NCBI RefSeq assembly: GCF_018873765.1
Contig: NC_057924.1
Span: 11,495,001 to 11,559,000 of the forward strand
DNA from: Telopea speciosissima
Lineage: Eukaryota > Streptophyta > Magnoliopsida > Proteales > Proteaceae
Length of the DNA: 64,000 nt
Direction: 5' to 3'
Below are positions 36,701-46,482 of the stretch, one piece after another. The first letter of the stretch is position 1. Each line of letters begins with the position of its first letter. Below the pieces are notes generated by a model, which worked only from the letters and a program-made list of their open reading frames with translations, was not told the origin of the DNA and searched no databases. Position numbers and translations under genes: made by a program.

Positions 36701-39700
36701 AAGTGATCCAGTTCAATATACACATATGTACATTCACAATTGTGTCTGAAATCTCTAGCTCTGATAACACACATATGCCCAGTTTTGCCCCTAGAATTCA
36801 ACAACTTTTATGTATAGTCCTAATTAAGAACAAACAATAATAGCCCCATTTATATCATGTAAAATAACAAATATTAAACAATTCAAGTATTAATTTGATA
36901 GACACACTTCCAACATAATGCGGTGGTAGAATAAAATAATTTTTTATTCTTCCTTTTCTAATAGAAGATCTTTAGAGCAAGATTCTTGGTTACAACAATA
37001 ACTCCAGTAGATATAAAAGAGTTATTCTTGAAGTTAAATACTCCCACTAAACAAAGATTAATATTTTAGTGGAAGCTGTTTAATCTTAACTCTTAAGATA
37101 CCCATAAATTAAAAACAAAAAAAACCCATCATTCCCTGTTCTGGAATTGCTTCAAAAATAGGTATACAAAGGAAGAGAATGCTTTGCATTCTACAAGCAC
37201 ATAGCAATGTAGAGCAAAAGCAATACGAATAAATTGAGAAAAGAATTAGGGAGCAAATCCACATTATAGATACTACATAGATATGAGCATTTGAATCCCA
37301 CACTTTGGTGTGATTAAGCCTACACAGGATAACCAATTAGGGATTAAGTTTTGTGCATTTGGTAATAATAACTATTTATTGATTAATTAAGCATTCAGGT
37401 TGTCCCTACTTTTTCTTGATTACTTGTTTGGGTTGTTAATCTACTCTCACAACTGGGTTTTATATTTTTTAAGAGTTAAGTTGGAAACTTTATGAAGCCT
37501 TTTGTTTTTTTTAAACCCTGTAAGCCAGATCCAAGACATTCTTTTGATAATAATTGAATAATTAAAAACTTTGTTTTTAAGTTTAATCACATGAGGTCTT
37601 TGTTTTGTATTAAATCAGTCTCATTGCAAAGTTGAGCATGCGAGGTTATGCCTAATCACAAGCCCTGGATTGATTAAGAGCTTCACTGAGTAATGCTTGT
37701 TTATAGTCATTTTGATCATGGAGCTAACATGGACGATCAGTCCCTCTCATTTCGCAATTGAAAGGAGAAATTTTTTTATATTTTTTTTAAATTTAAAAAC
37801 ACGGAATCGGGGATCGAATCAGGTCCTTGTCGATTTGGATCGGAATAAGCCGGAATTAATCCCAAGAATCCTATAATCGGCTCTCAGATCTGAAAAATTA
37901 ATGATTTTAGGTTTTCTTGGCTTGAATGGCCGTGTCGGATAAGCCGGAATCAGGATCGGTCATGACCAATTCCAATCTAAATTGGCCAACATACCACCAT
38001 GATTCCCAATTATTGAAATCAAGCCCCCAAAGAATTGACATGAAAAAGGTAGAACAATTGAGTAGGGGTGTCAATTGGTCCGGTTCTGGGCTATTGGTCT
38101 TGTTCTTTAACGGTTCCAACCTTAAGGAGTCAGGTCAGACAAACCAATAAACTAATCGGTTCCAAACTTGAGATCTAGGATCATTAACTAATGGGTGGGT
38201 TGGTTTCGATTCCTATACAGTTCCAAGCAATCCAAAATTTAAAACAAAAAAAAACCCTAACATATGCTATATATATTTAATAATATTATAATAAGAAACC
38301 ATTTTCTTTGTTTTTTGGGTAAACATAAGACACCAATTTCAATCACATGAGATATGCTTCATTAATTTTCTTCAAATCACATAATTAATCTATATTAGCT
38401 CTTATTTTGTATTAATTAATAAATAGGAATATCACCAACCTCATGAGTTAGGATTATTTTAAGATATGTTCTTAAGTTAGCATTCCAAATGGACCTTTAA
38501 ATTTATAGCCAAATCTTTGGTTCAAGTATATGAGACAAGTTATACCAACCAAAATTGAAAGACTAAAAAAATAAGGGTTTGATAGCTCTCATGACCATGA
38601 ATCTTAAGAATTATATAATATATAAGGTTAGGATGTGAATTTGTTCCGATTCCACCGATTTCTAATTGGTAGATTCGGAATCGGACCGATAACTTATCGT
38701 TAGATCTAGAACCAAACCAATAATAAGCTATTGGGTGGATCGATTTTGGTTCAATTTAATCGAGATGGGTCTTAATTGGTTCTACATTTTTTAAGGCTAA
38801 GACCAGAATCGTTCCTTAAATAATCAAATATCAAATAACAATGGGAATGCTCCAGTTCTGATTCTTATTTGGTCCAAAGACCAAAATATAAATCAATTAA
38901 GTTGAAATAAAATATTTTTTAAGCCCATGGGCCTAAAAATAATCTATGATAAACTTAGACAAAATTCTATAAAATTAAAGCCCGTGGACTCAATATCTCA
39001 TTTTAAAATGAATACGGTTGGCCCAAAAAAGTGAATAGTAAGTGAAAAACCTATACTCATATATAAATCCCTATAATCAGTACTGGATCTGATTCTGATC
39101 AGTTCTAATCGATTAACTGGTTCCATCCGCTTCCGATTTCGATTATTGTTGGGCTGTTCCAATCCGATTAATCAGTTTTGGTTCGAGATTGATACCTGTA
39201 GCCTTGTGATATTTACTCATTGGATCTTATTTTGGTGCACTAAGCCCATGCTTACCAGGAGGTCTCAAGTTTGAGTCGTTCCTCTGGCGCCATATATGAG
39301 AGATTGTGGCGCAAAAAGGCTAACTTAGCAATGATACCACTGGAGATAACACCCCTCAAACTTCTTGGCAATCCAAGAAATCGCCAACATAATATCGTGA
39401 TGGGTCGAGCAAGAAGGGGAGCACAACTGTAGAATGTCTCTCCATATCTGCCGTGAGAAATCACTCCAGAAGGAAATGTGATTCCTAGAATCATGACCAG
39501 CCCAACAAAAACAACGGGAGGAAGTCACCTGGACCTGTCTCTGTTATGGTTCATGAGACATCTCCATGTAGTAAATGAATGTCTAGAGATGCAACTATGG
39601 AACCAAACTGACCCAAATTCATAGATTGAGGAATCAGAATCGAAATTGGATTCGATGAATCGTCCAATTTGAATTGAAATCCACATAACCTATCCCAATT

Positions 39701-39899
39701 CTGTATCAGTGTAATGGTAGGGACCAAGGGTAAAATGGTCAAAAATGATTTTTGAAGAAAATCGGGGCCAAAACTGTCTGATACTGTGTTGATACATCGA
39801 TCCATTTCTGATCCCATATCGATTTCTAGGTTAACCGACCCGGCTCCGATGCCGTGAACTTAATCCATGCACCTGACCCCTCAAGTCTTAGTCTATCAG
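36701..39899. other. AT-rich intergenic DNA with GGAATCGG-type degenerate repeats
   Basis: 37790-38170 and 38640-39190 are dense in CGGAATCGG, GGTTCCAA and TTCCGATT words in both orientations. The remainder is AT-rich without a recognised gene. Confidence 0.5.
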
Positions 39900-39939
39900 C
39901 TAGGTTTACCCCCCAAAGGCCAAAACACAGAAAAAAAGA

Positions 39940-40368
39940 GAGTCTCAGATAGGTTCCAAAATCCATAAATTTGTGGGCCTGTGGGAATGAGGGAGGGGGG
40001 CCTCACAACCCTCAATAAACAAACAGAGGATGGATGGCAAGATGGAGAGAAGGGAACCCAGAAGAAGGGTCAGAAGGAATTTAATGAAGAATATGTATCA
40101 AACAAAACAACCAAAAAGTAATGCCAAAATGGCTTTGTTGATGATAACGAAAAGAGAGAGGACTCCAGTTCGGACTCTTTTATAGGTATATGGAAAAGAA
40201 AATCACCCACCCTGGCACCCCACTCATCCAATTCCATTCCTATTGTCTCAGAAAAGAGAGAGCTTCAGGTTCTACCATAAAGCCAAGCATGATTTTGATT
40301 GATCAATGATCAAAATCCGTCACAGAGCCTTTCCTCCTCACCTATTGTTTTTACGACTGGAGAAGTTC
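39940..40368 (+). repeat. Upstream duplicate of the promoter-proximal region of the 43-kb gene
   Basis: Matches 41785-42112 in order: AACAGAGGA, TATTTAATGAA-like AT words, AGTAATGCCAAAATG, CCACTCATCCAATTCCATTC and TTTGATTGATCAATGA. The copy breaks off at ACGACTGG where an Au-type SINE begins. Confidence 0.7.
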
Positions 40369-40536
40369 GTGCTTGGCGGGTTGGTCAAGTACGCACTTGT
40401 TGAATGCTTGGTCATGGGTTCAAGTCCTGGAAATAGTCTTTCTGGAAACAAGGGGTAAGGCTGCATACATTTGACTTTTCCCAGACCCTGCTAAATGCAG
40501 GAGCCTTGTGCACTGGGTACAGCCTTTTTTTTTTAT
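40369..40536 (+). mobile_element. Au-type SINE, copy 1
   Basis: tRNA-like head with a B-box-like GGGTTCAAGTCC (40426-40437), then AAGGCTGCATACATTTGAC, CAGACCCTGCTAAATGCAGG, TTGTGCACTGGGTACAGCC and a T run. This is the layout of the Au SINE family of angiosperms. A target-site duplication is not obvious. Confidence 0.8.
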
Positions 40537-40799
40537 GTGAGTTATTTTATTGTTGAAAAAAAATTGTAATCATATTTTTCTTAATCTTCCGATTATAATA
40601 CACTTTTTCTTTCACCGAGTATCAAAAAGATTTATGTGAATAATGAATGATATGGATACACCTAGAATTGATAGAAAGGGCATGAGTTAGCCCAAAAGTA
40701 TTTTACATACTTAAATGTCCATTTACATATATAGATTTCAAGCTCCTACTGAGACTCAATTTCAAGCATTTAGATTTGAGGGTCATATGTTCTCTCAAA

Positions 40800-41130
40800 C
40801 CCAGGGTTTCAAGAATCGGCAAATCAGATTAGAATCAGTTGTCACCAATCTTGATTTCTGACAATTTGATACAACCAATTTCTAGATAAAAATACCAGAA
40901 ACGGCAGTATATTCCTCGAATATGTCGATTCTAAGGCTTTTTCAGACTGATTCAAGTTGATTTCAATCGGGAAAAAATCGACTGACCGCTTTCTTGGTTT
41001 TTAAGTATCGACAGATCAGCAGATCGATATCGAGCAATGGTATCAGATTGGTTACAGGTCAATATCGATCTGCATGAGTCATATCGGACAGTTTTTCCCT
41101 CTTGGAGAAGGTATTGGATACTATAGATCC
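40800..41130. repeat. Degenerate ATCGG-rich stretch
   Basis: Imperfect TATCGAT, AATCGG and CCGATA words with no fixed period. It resembles the degenerate stretches near 12.8, 18.4, 33.3 and 38 kb. Confidence 0.45.
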
Positions 41131-41523
41131 GACACCGATACCTCCATGCATTTAGTACCAAACCTCCGGACCAAGGATCATTCCAAACATTAACAACCCC
41201 CACACAAGAGGCCAAGAGAGGGAGGTAAACACGCTACAGAGAGAATCTCAATGCAACGAAGACAGCCTGTGATATGTCAGCAAGAAGAATGACAGGTCAT
41301 TGAGATTTTAGGGGCCCACTAATCCATATTCATCTGCATATTGATTGGTCCTCCAATCTCAAATGGAATCGGATCTCTTATTTTTTTTTTTTAAAGAAAA
41401 ACTCCGGAACCCATCCAGAGCCAGCGACTAGCAACAGAAAATTATCTCTTACAGTTCTCTGCCCAATACGGTTCCTAATGCCTCTAAAAAGAGGAATCGT
41501 TATCGTCTATGGTTTTCTGATCT

Positions 41524-41641
41524 GTGCGGTTCCCTAGTGCCTCTCACAAGAGGGGGGTGAGATCCACCTGGGGCACCTGACCGAACACCTTGCCCAGGTG
41601 GGGTCGACCCTCCTCTTGTGAGAGGCACTAGGGAACCGCAC
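41524..41641. repeat. Near-perfect foldback, 118 bp
   Basis: Outer arms GTGCGGTTCCCTAGTGCCTC (41524-41543) and GAGGCACTAGGGAACCGCAC (41622-41641) are exact inverted copies and extend inward through TCACAAGAGG and CCACCTGGG. A third, weaker copy of the arm (CGGTTCCTAATGCCTCT) lies at about 41470. Transcripts would form a stable hairpin. Confidence 0.8.
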
Positions 41642-41784
41642 CGGTCAGGGAACTGTATCGAACCGATAAAGAATTCAGCCGGTCAGTTTTGATATGGTCC
41701 AGACTATTTTTATTGATTCAAAAATGGGTCCAAATCTCATTTTGGACACCCTTATAGGTCCCCACCTAAAAAATAAAAGTCCCA

Positions 41785-42112
41785 GCTAGGGAGGTGGGAA
41801 ACTAGGGAGGGACCTCACAAGTCACAACCCTAGCTAAACTAACAGAGGACGGCATGAGAGAAGGTCAAAAATGTATTTAATGAAAGAATATTTATCAACC
41901 AAAAAGAAGTAAATAGTAATGCCAAAATGACTTTTTTAGATGATAACAAAAGCACGCTGGAGAAAGAGAATCAGACTCTCCACTCATCCAATTCCATTCC
42001 TATTGCCTCAGAGTTTCAGACAAAGGAGAGCTTAAAAGCCAAATGGGTGATTTGATTGATCAATGACCAAAATCCATTAGGGACCCTTTACCTCGCCGAT
42101 TCATTTTACAAC
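41785..42112 (+). repeat. Promoter-proximal duplicate next to the 43-kb gene
   Basis: Second copy of the 39940-40368 segment, lying just before the presumed transcription start region of the small gene at 43156. Shared words include AGTAATGCCAAAATG and CCACTCATCCAATTCCATTC. Confidence 0.7.
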
Positions 42113-42179
42113 TGGTATTGATTGATTGATCTCTCTCTTGAGCTCATTTTGATCACTTCTGTGGTCCCCCTTTGATCTC

Positions 42180-43155
42180 TCCAAATGCCTTATATTTGAA
42201 GGGTTTATCTCCATGCAGAGCTCCAGATAAGAAGAGATGAGACACAACAGTTGATGGGTATTTCTCAGTCCCAGCTTGATCAGATCAGATCAAATCAAAT
42301 CAAATGCTCCTATAGTCCCACTCCTTGTAAAAGTGATTTTTTCTCTAACTTCCCAAAGAGGAAGGAAAGGGCATATAAGGGCCTTAGTTAAGAAACTGCT
42401 GCGGAAAGCTTCTTTAAAGCACAAGCAAATTGCATTTGCTTGGTTCATTCCTGGGTCCTTGTTCCAGGTCTTCTTCAATCCCTTTTTTTTTCTTTATGGA
42501 CAAATTTAATCTGTTCTTAAGATACAATTGCTCTTCGTTCATCTTAAATTCTGGGTTTTCATTTGCGAATCAGCATCTCTTTGTGGAATGAAGCATCCAT
42601 TTCCCACGAAAGTCTGAAGCTTCTGGGCTACGGGAGTCTATATACTCTGGAGAGCAGAGCAGAGCAGCCCGAGGGAAGTTCATGTCCCATCAATTCAGAA
42701 GTAACCATATATTATACTGTGTCAACACCCCGAGAGGAAAGTTCCAATTTCCAAGTAGGTTTTCTCCATTTCCCACTGTTTGACTGTCCTTGGTCTTCCC
42801 CCATCAATTTGGTCGAAGTCCAATGGGATCAGTTGCAGAACTTTTTTCTAGGTTTCTTACTCAAGTAGGGGGGGGGGGGGGGGAACCAAACTTCTAGTTT
42901 GTAACTGTTAGCTTTTTTTATTTTCTAGAGAACACTGCAAGAACTCGAGGAAGCTCAAGCCTCCAGTCATGGGTTAGGTAAGTAAAGCTCTAATGTTGCG
43001 AAAATTGTATGAACTGGTTGGGATTTGCAGGGGAGTGGAGCGCAGTTGTTAAGTTCACTATGATGATGATTATCTTCAAGCTAAGACTTATATCTAAACA
43101 AAAGGAGCTGAGACTTATATCTAAACAAAAGGAGCTGAGACTTTTATCTAAACAA
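42180..43155 (+). promoter_or_regulatory. Presumed leader exons of the small FQYDP-family gene
   Basis: Consensus splice signals suggest a multi-exon leader: donor CCAA|GTAGGT at 42755, acceptor TTTTCTAG ending at 42928, donor TTAG|GTAAGT at 42978, and acceptor GATTTGCAG ending at 43030. The last intron would be only 53 nt, short for a plant, so at least one of these calls may be wrong. A G homopolymer lies near 42867-42883. Confidence 0.35.
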
Positions 43156-43159
43156 ATGG
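43081..43159 (+). repeat. 27-nt tandem repeat, about 2.9 units, at the gene start
   Basis: Units at 43081, 43108 and 43135 share CTGAGACTTATATCTAAACA. The unit is a multiple of three and in frame with the CDS, so a start at 43060 would add LRLISKQKE-type nonapeptides before MDWEGLL. The third unit carries the changes that create the ATG at 43156. Confidence 0.85.
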
Positions 43160-43401
43160 ATTGGGAAGGGCTACTAGCATGGGTGAATATTTGCAGTAAG
43201 AAGCATTTCAGAAGCCTTTTCTGGAGAGTGAAAGCAGCAACTAAAGAGGCCATTAAAGGTGGAGGGAAGCAGCGGTTGACATTCCAGTATGATCCTTCAA
43301 GCTATGCTCTAAACTTTGACGATGGCTACAGCAACTTGAGAGAAGAAATCAATGAATTCAAGAAAACACATGTTGGTGATTCACGTCCACTCTCTTCCTA
43401 G
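43156..43401 (+). CDS. Small plant-specific protein, 81 aa, FQYDPxSYALNFDDG motif
   Basis: From ATG 43156 (MDWEGLLAWVNICSKKHFRS) to TAG 43399-43401. The centre reads SLFWRVKAATKEAIKGGGKQ and the core RLTFQYDPSSYALNFDDGYS. As I recall, short plant proteins of unknown function share SLFWRxRAxxKR...FQYDPxSYALNFDDG, usually with a basic middle as here; the family has no assigned activity and may be nuclear or cytosolic. In-frame ATGs at 43060-43068 would give a 113-aa form beginning with hydrophobic and 9-residue repeated sequence. I prefer 43156 because the upstream part is tandem-repeat DNA, but this is not proven. No transposon signature overlaps the CDS itself. Confidence 0.78.
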   Translation: MDWEGLLAWVNICSKKHFRSLFWRVKAATKEAIKGGGKQRLTFQYDPSSYALNFDDGYSNLREEINEFKKTHVGDSRPLSS

Positions 43402-44383
43402 GATAAAGTCTCAAACCATTACTTCTTTATCCTCCCCAAGAGATTTTTCAGATGGCCTATTGTATTGTGGATGACTTAGCTCCTAGCTCCGACTCACAAG
43501 AACGTTCAAAATTCCTGTTAGTTAATGAAAATGGATGAGATTCTAGTGTTGGGAAAATAATTTGTTAGCTTTCTTGGAATAATTTTACTGCAAATTCTTT
43601 TAAGAGGAAGGAATCCAGAACACAATTGTATGGTTGTAATACACCAGCTATTTGCTGGTTGGCCCCATTCAAAATTCTGCCAATATCACTGCACATAAGA
43701 CCACCAACCTAATTAAGAGCAAGAACTCCATAGCAACAACAAACCCCCCCCCCCCCCAACGTTTCCTTTTTCACTTAATTGTTTGATTGGTTGTAATGGT
43801 CAAGTTTTTATTAGATATGCAGAATCATGAGATGCAGTGAGAATGTGTATGTAAACATACGCATTCTTTCTGGTTTGCGTACATTCTCTCATTAAAAACC
43901 AAACTCATTACAAAGGAATATCAAATGGAGAATGCCCAGAGGCTCTCTCCTTTCTGGCTTTCACCACTAGCTGGTGAGCATGTGAGTCGCTACTCGGTTC
44001 TTTTTAATAACCAAAATAGAAACAAGCTCACATTAAATTTTGGTGGAAAATATAGTATCATGGGATTCAGTAATCTCTCTCTCTGAGCCCCAGCCTCGGC
44101 AATGTTGCCATTCAATTATTTTGCCTAATTCTTATGACAAAAATAACCAGCATTGGTTTGAAAACCTGGCGAGTAAACCCCATTTAAATTTTAAAATGCG
44201 GGTAGCTTCAGATTTGCTCCAATGCTGAATATAAAGATCAACCACAAGGCGGGGGCATTGTCCAAGTTATTATGAGGTGTCTTGATGATGGTATTCCTGA
44301 GATACTTCTATTCATATAATACCAAAAACTTCTATTATTTTCACATATTAGAATCCTCGGCTTTTTTTTTTTCTCATGAATTG
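43402..44383. other. 3' flank of the small gene, intergenic
   Basis: Presumed 3'UTR, a C homopolymer near 43746-43758 and AT-rich DNA. No further gene recognised. Confidence 0.5.
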
Positions 44384-44560
44384 GAAGGTTGTGCTTATCG
44401 CGTTGGTCAAGTGCTCACTTGCTGAACGCTTGGTCACGGGTTCAAGTCCTGGAACCCGCCTCTCTGAAATCAAGAGTAAGACTGCGTACATTTGACCCTC
44501 CCCAAACCCTGCTAAACGCGGGAGCCTGGTGCACTGGGTACAGCCCTTTTTTCATATTTT
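44384..44560 (+). mobile_element. Au-type SINE, copy 2, with 10-bp target-site duplication
   Basis: TCATGAATTG flanks the element exactly (44374-44383 and 44561-44570). Inside are the head TTGGTCAAGTGCTCACTTGC, a B-box-like GGGTTCAAGTCC, GACTGCGTACATTTGACCC, GCTAAACGCGGGAGCC and TGCACTGGGTACAGCCC, then a T-rich tail. Better preserved than copy 1, so probably younger. Confidence 0.9.
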
Positions 44561-44898
44561 TCATGAATTGCCATTATGTTTCACTTATTTTTGGGGCACC
44601 AGTATCATGGTCACTTATGAAACCATTAACCTCATCTCAGCCTACACATCAATCAAAGCCCAAAGCAATTCCAACAGCAGTATATCCTCTCAATGACATC
44701 ATTCTTCAAAAACTAAGAAATCACTAAGACTAGTGTTTTTACCAACAAAAAAAACTAAGACTAGTGTTCACCTACGGTAATAAATCATATTTCTTGCATT
44801 CTAATCAATCAGTTTATTACGAGAACAATACATCATAAAACATGATGACCATAATAAGAGTATTCATACTTTATTGATAAAATCATAAGGATAATGAA

Positions 44899-44996
44899 GT
44901 TTTGCCAATAGTAATCAGTAATACTTCTATTTGCACTATACCTTATTGATAAGTTTTGCCAATAGTGACCAGTAATACTTCTATTGGCACTATACC
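44899..44996. repeat. Tandem duplication, unit 54 bp
   Basis: GTTTTGCCAATAGT, CAGTAATACTTCTATT and GCACTATACC occur at 44899 and again at 44953. Confidence 0.8.
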
Positions 44997-45139
44997 CTGT
45001 CAAATTATCAATATACAATCTGAAATAAGAAGCACTGATTGATTTGCTCATGTACCAACTAAAATACATTATCTTTCTTGCAACCTAAAATCCTTGTGCA
45101 TTAATAGACAAGCAGAAAGCTACAATAAAAGGCATAAAT

Positions 45140-46240
45140 GATTTGGATAATGATGATTGATTCAGTAGATGCAGTACTCTGCTAGAAAGGAGAAATTAAA
45201 CCAGTTCCTGTTGGTTGGGTTGGTCTGGTTCAAATCTGATGCAGTTTTCCAGTTTAACCCAGCATGTGTACCGTTCCCGTGTAGTTTAGGTCAGTTTCCT
45301 TTTAGTTACTATTCTTTTTGGTTTGTTTCTATTTTCAGGTCTACAGTCAGTTTAGGAGACCTCCCATATCGTTTGCGATTGGGAGATTATGGACATATTT
45401 GTTTCAACTATTTATTTGCTGCTTTAAGTCTTTATAAAGTTAATGTTTAGTTTTAAGCATAGTCGTCATGGCATCTAGATGACCCAAGGCATTAGAGGGG
45501 GCCTAGAGGCAAGGCGACACCAACAAGGCAATCAATGCGTCCAAGGCGCCTAGACACCTAGGTGACGCCTTGACTACTATGTTCACATTGCTGTTCACAG
45601 TCCTGCAACAACACCTTATCTTCTCTTATTTTTACTCTTTATTCTCTCTCTTAAGCCCACCACAAGCAGATCCTTCTTTTGATCTGCATGAGGTCTGTCA
45701 ACCACCTATTGTTCACCAGAATTTCAAGTCAACCAATATTCTTGATGCAGATAAAGTAGATAGTTCTGCTGGTGGTGAACAGCAGGGTTGAGAGCATAGA
45801 GAAAAAAGGAGGGGAATAGAGATAACGGAGAGAGGAATACAAGAGACATAGGCCTAAAGAACTTTATAAAGATTCAAAACAAAAAATAAAAATAGAAACA
45901 AATATTGCCCCAATCTCCCATTCGCAAGCTGTATAGGAGGTTTCCTAAACTAGCTATAAAACTGAAAATACAAACTACTAAAGAAAATAAAAAGGACACT
46001 GACCTAAACAACTGGATTTATAAGAACCTACTCTAGCCCAACTATTACAATGTAATAATAAAAATGAGCAAATAAAATCCACACAGAATCTGGCATGAAC
46101 AGTACACATGTTAGAGGCCTAAACCAGAGAACTGGTACAGAACTGAACCCAACCAACACAACCCGTAGGAACTGATTTGCTTTCTCCTTTCTAGCAGAAT
46201 ACAGCATCACTATTGCATCAATGATAATATCAATCATAAA
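45140..46240. repeat. Inverted pair of LTR-like sequences
   Basis: 45140-45457 (+) and 46240-45862 (-) are homologous. They share CTGCTAGAAAGGAGAAA, CAGTTCCT, GTTTAGGTCAGT, AGTTTAGGA.ACCTCC and CTTTATAAAGTT. Each looks like one LTR, with a TATA-like CTTTATAAAG near its end. The plus copy is interrupted at its end by a hAT-type MITE. No internal retrotransposon domain lies between them. Confidence 0.65.
45458..45581. mobile_element. hAT-type MITE, 124 bp
   Basis: The ends CATAGTCGTCATGGCATC and, on the other strand, CATAGTAGTCAAGGCGTCAC match the element at 50651-50806. CCTAGGTG and GGCGCC words are shared. A target-site duplication is not visible here. Confidence 0.6.
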
Positions 46241-46482
46241 GATGATCTATTATTAGCAACAATAACCTTGTGATATAGCTTGGTCAATGAGCAAATATTA
46301 GCTAAGGAAAAGTTTGTCAATGAGCAAGCATGTGTACAATAGAGCATCAAAGGCCAGAATGAAAAGGGAAAAAATCATACTACCCAAACTCCCAAGTATT
46401 CACATGAGTCTTCATTCTGCTCATTCAATGCAGTAGTACATGGACTGACCCAGTTTTTTCACATTTGAAGTTTTTACATCCT

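Noticed and set aside
40426-40437. tRNA-like B box GGGTTCAAGTCC
   Set aside because: It belongs to an Au-type SINE; no tRNA cloverleaf can be drawn around it. The same applies at 44430-44455.
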